From an uncultured Desulfobulbaceae bacterium (GTDB lineage Bacteria; Desulfobacterota; Desulfobulbia; Desulfobulbales; Desulfobulbaceae), in contig CALZIH010000111.1 in assembly GCA_945787305.1 (NCBI GenBank), forward strand, positions 1 to 8,466: a DNA stretch of 8,466 nucleotides, written 5' to 3'. The notes under the pieces were generated by a model, which saw only the letters and a program-made list of their open reading frames with translations, did not search any database and was not told where the DNA came from. Made by a program: the position numbers and the translations under genes. Positions 1-6,771 of the stretch are shown piece by piece. Numbering within the stretch: the first letter of the stretch is position 1; each line of letters begins with the position of its first letter.

Positions 1-591
1 AATCCCCTGGATAATGTTGATGGCTTTTGGGTTGAAAGGGGATAGGCGATAATATGCATTTTGGCTGCGACTTGTTTGACCGGAAGTAAGCGCCATGACT
101 GCAAGCTCTTCTTTGTTACCCGGCGGCGAAAAGGCCAGCATCGGCATCCAGGCGTATGCCGCTACCCCGCATTGTTTAATTCTTGCGGCTGCCTTGGGAA
201 AAAGATCGCGCTTTACGGGTAAAAAACGGTTTGGAAAATAGAGGGCATCGGCGACGCCATTTCCATCCGGGTCGGCAAATGCCTGGAGCAGGACTGCGGT
301 GACGCCGAGGGAGCAGACCCTCTCCACGAGTAAGGTTAAATTTTTTTCCTGTTGCTCTAATTCAGGATCAAACACGTAATCCAAGTCGACCTGCACTGCA
401 AGTAAGGGTGGAGAGGGGTTCCAGCACGTTGTATCGGTTACTGCGATTGGGGTGTCTACCAGATGGAGTCTGTGTATATCGATTTCAGTTCTTGCCGGAG
501 TCGGCAACAAAAAAATGCATGAGAACAGCAACACCAGTTGACGCAAGACGATGGCATTGGGCCGACACGGATTTCTATTTAGCACAGCCAT
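1..591 (-). CDS. Stand-alone PgaB-type GHL13 glycoside hydrolase (partial, 3' end beyond the left edge)
   Basis: This is an open frame of 197 codons that is still open at position 1. It matches the start of the C-terminal hydrolase domain of PgaB (GHL13, which binds or cleaves partly deacetylated PNAG in the periplasm), without any deacetylase domain. Residues 1-33 look like a signal peptide: basic Arg/Asn-rich start, hydrophobic 19-30, then PTPA. The conserved blocks are all present: VDLDYVFDP (68-76), LQAFADPDGNG (102-112), FPNRFLP (119-125), YAWMPML (146-152) and YRLSPFN (181-187). These correspond closely to E. coli PgaB blocks that I recall. The start codon at 591-589 lies two bases after the pgaB stop and has no visible Shine-Dalgarno, so reinitiation after pgaB is likely. 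The family's catalytic Asp motif (FHDDA-like) would fall outside the window, so activity cannot be judged. The PgaB GHL13 assignment is firm. The idea that it replaces the degenerate domain of its neighbour is inference. Confidence 0.85.
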   Translation of the reverse strand, partial: MAVLNRNPCRPNAIVLRQLVLLFSCIFLLPTPARTEIDIHRLHLVDTPIAVTDTTCWNPSPPLLAVQVDLDYVFDPELEQQEKNLTLLVERVCSLGVTAVLLQAFADPDGNGVADALYFPNRFLPVKRDLFPKAAARIKQCGVAAYAWMPMLAFSPPGNKEELAVMALTSGQTSRSQNAYYRLSPFNPKAINIIQGI

Positions 592-593
592 TA

Positions 594-2396
594 TCAAAAA
601 GGGTAAGACGATTTAGTCATAAACGGTCTTATGGTAATGGTTGCTGGCTGTTGGTTGAGAAAGTTATCAAACTCGTAGCCCCAATTAATGATGTTGTGAT
701 GGGGTAGATCGGCAAATTGTTTGGTCAGTCCGCTGTCTCTGCCATCGTGTTTGAGCAATATACTGATTTTGGTGAGCAGGCCTGCCGATTGAAGTTGTTG
801 CAGCCCCTGGCTCAAGTTTTGGTCCAAGGGTATGCTCTCGTAAGCCCGTGCATCAAGGAGGATAAAGTCAAAATAACGAAGAAGAAAACCTGCGAATGTC
901 GTATTCAGTTCAGGGAGTTGGTCAACGGATACAACAAGGCCAACTTCAACAAAAGGCTGCCAATACTGAAAAGATTCTAATTTTTGAAATGCGGTGGAGA
1001 TGAACGGATGCTGTTCGTTCATGGCGCTGCTTTCACGGGCCAACCTTCGTTTGGCCGGATTCCAGTATATATCCATTGCCTCTGGGCTTGTTGCAAGCTC
1101 GGGTGCTGCTGCCAGGAGTTCCCTTGTTAAACGGGGACTGTCGACAAGGATGCCTTCACTGAAGCCGAATTTTCCCAACTGGTAAAAAAAATCTGCGGGT
1201 GCGGTGGCGTTTTCCGGAGAATCATGATCAAAAAGATAGGAGGGCAGCCAGAGAAACGTTCCAGTCTCTCCCCGGCGAGATGTATGCCAGGTTAATCTGG
1301 TGAGGCGATCTTGATTGACCGGAAAGTGATCATTGATAAACAGAGAGGTAACCTGGTTCTCTACCTTAATGGTCGGCTCAAAGGTGACCATGTCTGGTTT
1401 TACATCTTTCAGACGTTCGAGAAAGGTGCTGAAGTGCTTTTCCTGCTGACCGGAATCATCGAGGAGTTTTGCGGTATCGACCTTGAAAAAATGACGAATG
1501 GGTGGGGCATGTTCTTGATTGAGGTAGTTGCGAAATTCCGCTAGCTCCGGATTCAAGGTGGGGTAGAAGCGACCGATTTCTTGTAAGTTGTGTATATCTC
1601 CCGGTATCGGATCCAGGGTCAAGGTGATTTCCATTCCTGCCTGCTCTGCAGCCTGTAGCGCCGAGCTATTATATCGTCCAAAGGGCCAGACCATCACCCG
1701 GGGGCTGAGGCCTATGTGTTTTTTGATGAGGGCGCTGTTTTTTTGCAGATCGTCGAAAATTCGCTGCAGATGTTCACTGTCGTTTTCGTATTTTTGCGTC
1801 TCAGGGTCATAGACATGTGTGATCGTCGCCGGCAGTTTATCTCCGGCGGCATCTGCCAGCACTCCTCTGTGCAAATTATAAGAGTGGGAGGCGATTTCAA
1901 CCAGGCCGGAGTCGGAAAGTTTTTTAACCTGTTGCCAGGTTAGGAATTTAGATCGGGGTACTTTGTTATTTCCGTATAATACCGTTGCCGAGGGTTCCGG
2001 CTCCAACCATGTTCCCACTAAAGCAAGAACAGCTGGGAAATTGTATGCTTTGAGGAGAGGGAAAACCCGCTCATAAAAGCTTGTATACCCGTCGTCCCAG
2101 CACAGGAGTACTGACTTGTCAGGGAGTTGTTTGTCGCCATTTCTGGCGGCGAGAAGCTCATCAATGGAGATCGGGTGATAGTCATTGGTTAGTAACCATT
2201 CAAACTGGCTGACAAGGTGGTCAATGGTTACCCCATCGCTGGCCAGCTCTTCGCGCGTGTCGACCACATCATGATAGGCGATGGCCTTAAACTGGGATTG
2301 TCCGCCCGCAGTTACTGCGGTTCCGGAAAGGACAGTCAAAATCGCCATGCCGAGGCACAGCGCTGCGTATTTGAGGTCTTGATTAAAATATTCCAT
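594..2396 (-). CDS. pgaB: Poly-beta-1,6-N-acetyl-D-glucosamine N-deacetylase PgaB with degenerate C-terminal hydrolase domain
   Basis: PgaB removes acetyl groups from part of the PNAG chain in the periplasm, which is needed for export through PgaA. The 600 residues start with a signal peptide (hydrophobic 10-29, likely cleavage after AVTA at 27-30). There is no lipobox Cys at the cleavage region, unlike lipoprotein PgaB of E. coli. The carbohydrate esterase family 4 domain spans about 36-275: YHDV (41-44), CWDDGY (99-104) with D101 as probable base and D102 as metal ligand, SHSYNLH (170-176) with metal ligands H171 and H176, and VWPFG (236-240). Residues about 300-600 align collinearly with the GHL13 domain and end in the typical NWGYEFDNFLNQQP block (571-584), but the DLDYVYD, LQAFADPDGDG, FPNR and YRLSPF motifs are lost and GILVDS (415-420) stands where GILFHDD is expected. 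The family is about 670 residues, so the domain is some 60 shorter. The start overlaps the pgaA end by 14 bp, with no clear Shine-Dalgarno. ATG at codon 17 is a weaker alternative because it would cut the signal peptide. Confidence 0.9.
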   Translation of the reverse strand: MEYFNQDLKYAALCLGMAILTVLSGTAVTAGGQSQFKAIAYHDVVDTREELASDGVTIDHLVSQFEWLLTNDYHPISIDELLAARNGDKQLPDKSVLLCWDDGYTSFYERVFPLLKAYNFPAVLALVGTWLEPEPSATVLYGNNKVPRSKFLTWQQVKKLSDSGLVEIASHSYNLHRGVLADAAGDKLPATITHVYDPETQKYENDSEHLQRIFDDLQKNSALIKKHIGLSPRVMVWPFGRYNSSALQAAEQAGMEITLTLDPIPGDIHNLQEIGRFYPTLNPELAEFRNYLNQEHAPPIRHFFKVDTAKLLDDSGQQEKHFSTFLERLKDVKPDMVTFEPTIKVENQVTSLFINDHFPVNQDRLTRLTWHTSRRGETGTFLWLPSYLFDHDSPENATAPADFFYQLGKFGFSEGILVDSPRLTRELLAAAPELATSPEAMDIYWNPAKRRLARESSAMNEQHPFISTAFQKLESFQYWQPFVEVGLVVSVDQLPELNTTFAGFLLRYFDFILLDARAYESIPLDQNLSQGLQQLQSAGLLTKISILLKHDGRDSGLTKQFADLPHHNIINWGYEFDNFLNQQPATITIRPFMTKSSYPF

Positions 2397-4830
2397 TGAT
2401 CATAAAACGGGCTAATCGATACGGTTCTGCATGGCCATCGTAAACGTTTTGACCAAACTCCACACCGGCAAGCATTTCCAGCCAGGGCGAAAAGCGGTAG
2501 CGATGTTCATACCTGATATGACCAATCCAGCGTGAGCTATACCCTTCCTGGTCGTAGAAACCATAGCCTACATCAAGTTGATGGGCCAGTAAATGATCAT
2601 AATCTCTATGGTAAACATGATCCACATGGATTGAACCCTTAAGACTGAAATCATTCTCCGGGCTGTAATAAGGAACATTCGTTTTGCTATTTGTTGATGC
2701 ATACAGATCAAGGCGGCCGTCAATATCGATATGGGGGATATCGATAAATCGTTGTCGGAATCTGGCGCTTCCTTCGATACGATTGTTATCGTCGGTAAAG
2801 GTCGATGCCTGGATTGCACCGGAAATGTCGCGCATTTCACTGGAGCGGTACATGGCTGAGGTGCTAACGGCATCGGCTCGAATACCATGATATAGTGCCC
2901 GTAAGGGAGTGGTCACGGCAAAACGTTCTCCGCTCAGCGTCAGCTGCCAAAAGTCATCGGGCTGCCAGATGGCTTTGAGCTTGCCGCCGGGTTCCTGAAC
3001 CGTTGAGTCATTATAGTTGAGGTAACCGAGGACGTCCCAGTTTGCTTTGTGATATTCCAGGCCGAGGCTGGTGCGTTGTAACGTTTCCTCCCCTTCGAGT
3101 ATTTCGCTCCAGGCATACAGGTACCCTGCACTGAGTTTCCAGACATCGTTGATGGGCGCGGAAATGATTTCAGCTGTTGCGAGAATGCCGTCACCGTCAA
3201 GCTCAGGACCCGAGGAGTTACTGAAAACGATGTCACCATAATATTCCGGCATTCTTGCAAACTTCCACTGTCTTGCAAGTTCCATGGTTTTGTGTTCCCA
3301 TGGATCTGTTTCTTGCAGATTCCGGAGAAGAGGCCTTGCCTCTGCATATCGTCTTAGTTGTATCAGGCTGGCTGCTTTGCCGGCTTGGGCATCAAGGCTC
3401 TCTGGGCTGAGAAGAGTGGCCAGGTGATAGTCATTAAGGGCCTGTCGGTGCCAGGAGCGGGCATTGCTTATCTGGCCTCTTACTTCAAGCAGCCAGTTGT
3501 TTTTCGGTGCGTGCTGTGAGAGGGTGTCTATTCTGTTCCATGCCTCCTCCAGCTGATCTCCGTAAAATCGGGCCTGGATTGAAGTTACCTGAAGATCAAG
3601 ATAGCGCTCATTGGGGTAGTTGCTTTTGCTGTCCCAGAACCTTCGATATTTTGGTTCCTTGTCCGCGAGAGCATCAATGGTCTCATAGGCCAGATCAAAA
3701 TCTTCTTCTTCAACATAGGCATAAAACAGACCGAGGGCGGCCTGGTAGTTTTTCGGGTTTTTTTCAACAAGCTGTTGATAAATTTTTCGGGATTCTTCCG
3801 GGCGCCTGGAGACAAGAAGGCTATCGGCAAAGGCCTGGCGAACATAATCCGGTACCTCTCCGCTCTCCAGAAGATGGTTGTACAGTGTTTGCAGGTTTTC
3901 CATTTGCCTGAGGTTGCGAAGACTGATGATCATATCTTGCCGGATCAGCCGTCGCGCTTGTTGGCTACCCGGGGTGTCCGTAAGCAGGGCCAAAGCTTGC
4001 AGCTGCAGGGAAAGGGCTTTCAGGGAAAAGAGGCGTGCTTCTTTATGGTTTTTGTTTGCCTCGGTACTCCAGCGAAGGAGTTGGGCGGCTCGATTGGCAA
4101 GTAATTGAGCGACCTCCTTTTTTTCTAATACCTGCGGGTTACGCTGGTTTTCTGTCAGGGCCATCGCCGGGGCTCGCAAGTGGTTCAAGGCCAGCATCTG
4201 CTTCCTGAGCAGTTCTTTATCGCCGGGGAGCAGTGCAAGGGCGTTCTGGTAATCCTGCAGCGCCGGGAGCCAGTTCCCCCATGTTTCATTGAGATAGGCC
4301 GAAGCCAGGTGGAATTCTTTGTCTTTGCCGATTCGTTGTACCACCTGTTGCAGAATACCGTTTGCCTGTTCCAGCTGTCCGTTATCGATTAAGAGTAAGG
4401 CTTTTCGTAACAACCATTGGTCATTGCCTGGATATTGTTGAAGAAGTCCGTCGATGAGCTGTAAACCTTGAGTTGGTTGCTTCAGGTTTCGATAGGTGTT
4501 GACCATGGCATATTGAACATATACCGGGTAGGTCATGGGGCTTTTTTTAACAAAAATTTTTTCTGCCTGACTGAACTGGCCGTCCCATCCTGATATTACT
4601 ATGAGATCATTGGTGATTTTTTCATCATTTGGCCGTTGATGATGCAAGCGCATCAGTATCTGTATGGCTTCTTGCGTTTGTCCGCGGCGGGCAAGCAATA
4701 CAGCCTCTTCATGTTGCCGGGCCAAAGTGGTATCGGATGCTGCGTGAACCGTGGAGGATGCAAGCAACAGTATAATAAACATCAGCAGCCTGACGATCGT
4801 GGCGCGTTGTTGGGTATTCGGGAGCTGCAT
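2383..4830 (-). CDS. pgaA: Poly-beta-1,6-N-acetyl-D-glucosamine export porin PgaA
   Basis: PgaA is the outer-membrane exit for PNAG, with a periplasmic TPR superhelix that binds deacetylated polymer and PgaB. The 815 residues match the family size (about 807 in E. coli). Residues 1-30 form a signal peptide (basic, then FIILLLASSTVHA, cleavage before A31). Helical TPR-like repeats run from about 34 to 520, most regular at about 34-67 and 327-505 (patterns such as RRPEESRKIYQQLVEKNP). From about residue 526 the sequence changes to alternating polar and aromatic beta strands. It ends NGIF, a terminal Phe typical of outer-membrane barrels recognised by the BAM machinery. It is the first gene of the leftward cluster, followed by overlapping pgaB. 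The ATG at 4830 has only an AGGCGG at 12 nt spacing. ATG at codon 17 is possible but would remove the basic part of the signal peptide. The assignment rests on architecture and context together; individual barrel strands were not mapped. Confidence 0.9.
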   Translation of the reverse strand: MQLPNTQQRATIVRLLMFIILLLASSTVHAASDTTLARQHEEAVLLARRGQTQEAIQILMRLHHQRPNDEKITNDLIVISGWDGQFSQAEKIFVKKSPMTYPVYVQYAMVNTYRNLKQPTQGLQLIDGLLQQYPGNDQWLLRKALLLIDNGQLEQANGILQQVVQRIGKDKEFHLASAYLNETWGNWLPALQDYQNALALLPGDKELLRKQMLALNHLRAPAMALTENQRNPQVLEKKEVAQLLANRAAQLLRWSTEANKNHKEARLFSLKALSLQLQALALLTDTPGSQQARRLIRQDMIISLRNLRQMENLQTLYNHLLESGEVPDYVRQAFADSLLVSRRPEESRKIYQQLVEKNPKNYQAALGLFYAYVEEEDFDLAYETIDALADKEPKYRRFWDSKSNYPNERYLDLQVTSIQARFYGDQLEEAWNRIDTLSQHAPKNNWLLEVRGQISNARSWHRQALNDYHLATLLSPESLDAQAGKAASLIQLRRYAEARPLLRNLQETDPWEHKTMELARQWKFARMPEYYGDIVFSNSSGPELDGDGILATAEIISAPINDVWKLSAGYLYAWSEILEGEETLQRTSLGLEYHKANWDVLGYLNYNDSTVQEPGGKLKAIWQPDDFWQLTLSGERFAVTTPLRALYHGIRADAVSTSAMYRSSEMRDISGAIQASTFTDDNNRIEGSARFRQRFIDIPHIDIDGRLDLYASTNSKTNVPYYSPENDFSLKGSIHVDHVYHRDYDHLLAHQLDVGYGFYDQEGYSSRWIGHIRYEHRYRFSPWLEMLAGVEFGQNVYDGHAEPYRLARFMINGIF

Positions 4831-4842
4831 GTTATTATTTTA

Positions 4843-4848
4843 CCGCCT
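4843..4848 (-). promoter_or_regulatory. Possible weak ribosome-binding site of pgaA
   Basis: AGGCGG on the minus strand lies 12 nt upstream of the pgaA ATG. The spacing is longer than the usual 5-9 nt and the linker is A/T-rich (AAAATAATAAC). It is the only purine-rich candidate near this start. This suggests modest initiation, but the assignment is weak. Confidence 0.35.
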
Positions 4849-4910
4849 GCAACATTTCAATATCGCATTGCACAGAGCGCCTTTCCCGGTAGCGGTAATG
4901 GTTTTTTTGT

Positions 4911-4923
4911 CGTCATCTTGACG
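4911..4923. promoter_or_regulatory. Perfect inverted repeat CGTCA-N3-TGACG, possible operator
   Basis: Five-base arms separated by TCT form a perfect dyad 81 bp upstream of the pgaA start. On the plus strand the poly-T run precedes it rather than follows it, and on the minus strand it is followed by A residues, so it does not look like an intrinsic terminator in either direction. The position suits a regulator of pgaA, but a 5-bp arm can arise by chance and I recognise no specific regulator. Confidence 0.3.
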
Positions 4924-4997
4924 GGTGGATGGGAAGTTGGGAAAAGTGAGGATCGTTTCTGGCATTAATCTGTTTTTTACCAGAATGTATTTTCCAT

Positions 4998-5025
4998 GTG
5001 ACGGTAGCTGATAATCTGTTATATT
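4998..5025 (+). promoter_or_regulatory. Putative sigma-70 promoter of ettA (extended -10)
   Basis: GTGACG (4998-5003, four of six matches to TTGACA) is separated by 16 nt from TATATT (5020-5025, five of six to TATAAT). A TG at 5017-5018 gives an extended -10 (TGTTATATT). Transcription would start near 5032, leaving a leader of about 54 nt before ettA. A small GTTA-N6-TAAC dyad (5018-5031) overlaps the -10. Position and composition support it, but no transcription start is known. Confidence 0.45.
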
Positions 5026-5072
5026 GCTAACTATTTCGCATAGTATACCACATTAACTGTTTAATACAAAGC

Positions 5073-5077
5073 TGGAG
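5073..5077 (+). promoter_or_regulatory. Ribosome-binding site of ettA
   Basis: TGGAG ends 8 nt before the ATG at 5086, good Shine-Dalgarno spacing. It decides the start. Another ATG at 5078 is out of frame and directly abuts the motif, so 5086 is preferred. This is the only strong ribosome-binding site seen among the five genes. Confidence 0.75.
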
Positions 5078-5085
5078 ATGAACAT

Positions 5086-6771
5086 ATGGCCGAAGAAGCA
5101 AATAAAATCATCTACTCGATGATCAAGGTCAGTAAAAGTTATAATAACAAGCCGATTCTCAAGGATATTTCCCTGTCCTATTTCTATGGCGCCAAGATCG
5201 GGGTGTTGGGGTTGAATGGTTCGGGGAAGAGTACGCTGCTGCGTATCCTTGCCGGTCTTGATACCGAGTTCGATGGCCGGACCACCATGTCGGAGGGCTT
5301 TACCATTGATTATCTCCCCCAGGAGCCGGATTTGGATCCGGAAAAGACCGTTCGCGAGGTGGTAGAGGAGGGGGCTCAGGCGACCGTTGACCTGCTGGCA
5401 GAGTTCAATGCTATCAACGAGAAGTTCGCCGAACCTATGGATGATGACGAAATGCAGGCACTGATTGAGCGGCAGGGCCAGGTACAGGACAGACTTGATG
5501 CCGTTGATGCCTGGAACCTTGATAGTCGTCTGGATATGGCCATGGATGCTCTTCGTTGTCCTCCAGCTGATACCAAGACAGGGGTGCTTTCCGGTGGCGA
5601 AAAACGACGGGTGGCCTTGTGTCGCATCCTGTTGAAGCAGCCGGATATTCTGCTATTGGACGAGCCCACCAATCACCTCGATGCCGAATCTGTTGCCTGG
5701 TTGGAGCATCACCTGCAGGCCTATGCCGGTACCGTCATTGCCGTGACCCATGACCGGTATTTTCTCGATAACGTGGCCGGCTGGATTCTTGAACTGGACA
5801 GGGGCCATGGTATTCCCTGGAAAGGGAATTATTCTTCCTGGCTTGAGCAGAAACGTAATCGTCTGGCCCAGGAAGAGAAAAAAGAAAGTGATCGTCAGCG
5901 AACCCTGCAGCGAGAGCTGGAGTGGATCCGCATGAGTCCCAAGGGCAAACGCTCCAAGGCCAAGGCACGAATTACCGCCTATGAGGATCTCCTCAATCAG
6001 CAATCCGGCGATATGATAAATAAGATGGAGATCTATGTCCCGCCCGGCCCTCGTTTGGGCAAATTGGTTGTCGAGGCCAAAGGGGTTGCAAAGGCCTATG
6101 GTGACCGGCTGTTGGTAGAGAATCTGGAGTTTTCTCTGCCGCCCGGAGGTATTGTCGGAATCGTCGGCCCCAACGGTGCCGGTAAGACGACCCTTTTTAG
6201 AATGATCACCGGCCAGGAACAACCGGATTCCGGAACAATCAGGGTTGGGGATACCGTTAAGCTGTCTTACGTGGACCAGAGTCGTGATAGCCTTGATCCG
6301 GAAAAGACAATTTATGAAACCATTTCCGAAGGTCAGGAGACCATCTGGCTGGGTACCCGCGAGGTCAATGCCCGGGCCTATGTGGCCAAGTTCAACTTTG
6401 CCGGCAGCGATCAGCAGAGCAAGGTCGGACAGATCTCAGGCGGTCAGCGCAATCGGGTTCATCTGGCCCAGATGTTGAAAGAGGGAGGGAACCTGCTGCT
6501 TCTTGATGAGCCGACCAATGATCTGGACGTTAATACCCTGCGGGCCTTGGAGGAGGCTTTGGAGAGCTTTGCCGGTTGTGCTGTGGTTATCAGTCATGAT
6601 CGCTGGTTTCTCGATCGGATCGCCACCCATATCATGGCCTTTGAGGGAGATTCCGAAGTGGTCTGGTTTGAGGGCGGCTATTCCGATTATGAGCAGGACT
6701 ATAAAAAACGAAAAGGTGCTGACGCCGATCAGCCGCACCGTATCAGGTACCGGAGCCTGACACGCGATTGA
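5086..6771 (+). CDS. ettA: Energy-dependent translational throttle protein EttA (ABC-F ATPase)
   Basis: EttA is a cytosolic ABC-F protein that binds the ribosomal E site and, according to the ATP/ADP ratio, permits or blocks the first peptide bond. The 561 residues compare with about 555 in E. coli. The first nucleotide-binding domain has Walker A GLNGSGKST (42-50), Arm insert about 85-160, signature LSGGEK (168-173), Walker B ILLLDEPTNHLD (188-199, catalytic E193) and switch H222. The linker, or P-site tRNA interaction motif, spans about 245-320 and is rich in Lys/Arg/Glu. It contains the EttA-like blocks GIPWKGNYSSWLEQK (242-256) and ELEWIR (277-282). The second domain has GPNGAGKTT (361-369), ISGGQ (450-454), LLLLDEPTNDLD (470-481, E475) and H504. 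All ATPase residues are present, so it should be active. Near-identity of linker blocks to E. coli EttA separates it from Uup, YbiT and YheS. Its stop overlaps the next start (TGATG), implying one transcript. Confidence 0.96.
   Translation: MAEEANKIIYSMIKVSKSYNNKPILKDISLSYFYGAKIGVLGLNGSGKSTLLRILAGLDTEFDGRTTMSEGFTIDYLPQEPDLDPEKTVREVVEEGAQATVDLLAEFNAINEKFAEPMDDDEMQALIERQGQVQDRLDAVDAWNLDSRLDMAMDALRCPPADTKTGVLSGGEKRRVALCRILLKQPDILLLDEPTNHLDAESVAWLEHHLQAYAGTVIAVTHDRYFLDNVAGWILELDRGHGIPWKGNYSSWLEQKRNRLAQEEKKESDRQRTLQRELEWIRMSPKGKRSKAKARITAYEDLLNQQSGDMINKMEIYVPPGPRLGKLVVEAKGVAKAYGDRLLVENLEFSLPPGGIVGIVGPNGAGKTTLFRMITGQEQPDSGTIRVGDTVKLSYVDQSRDSLDPEKTIYETISEGQETIWLGTREVNARAYVAKFNFAGSDQQSKVGQISGGQRNRVHLAQMLKEGGNLLLLDEPTNDLDVNTLRALEEALESFAGCAVVISHDRWFLDRIATHIMAFEGDSEVVWFEGGYSDYEQDYKKRKGADADQPHRIRYRSLTRD

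Larger units (their letters stand above)
4831..5085. other. Divergent intergenic region between pgaA and ettA
   Basis: This 255-bp stretch is the only substantial non-coding sequence in the window. It lies between two divergently transcribed units and so should hold both promoters and any pga control sites. The ettA-proximal half (about 4975-5070) is clearly A/T-rich and contains the best promoter candidate. The pgaA-proximal half holds a poly-T run (4902-4908) next to a perfect short inverted repeat. A plus-strand frame crosses part of it but only as an antisense shadow of the pgaA start. I found no convincing sigma-70 or sigma-54 promoter for pgaA, no terminator and no riboswitch fold. Confidence 0.7.

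Noticed and set aside
580..610. Frameshift breaking a single pgaB gene into two frames
   Set aside because: The upstream frame already contains a complete (if diverged) C-terminal domain with its terminal block, and the downstream frame restarts with a signal peptide and the same domain. This is duplication, not breakage.
408..707. Plus-strand 99-codon frame across the pgaB/hydrolase junction
   Set aside because: It is antisense to the end of pgaB and the signal peptide of the downstream gene, which both show clear family similarity. Its translation has no recognisable domain.
4870..4895. GG...GC pattern on the minus strand upstream of pgaA as a sigma-54 promoter
   Set aside because: The GG and GC doublets are 8 nt apart rather than the required 10, so it does not fit the -24/-12 rule.
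4636..4968. Plus-strand 110-codon frame spanning the pgaA start and intergenic region
   Set aside because: Most of it is antisense to the pgaA signal peptide and first TPR. There is no similarity and no ribosome-binding site.
5653..6222. Minus-strand 189-codon frame inside ettA
   Set aside because: It is fully antisense to the conserved EttA ATPase and linker region. Its composition reflects mirrored coding constraint and it has no family match that I recognise.
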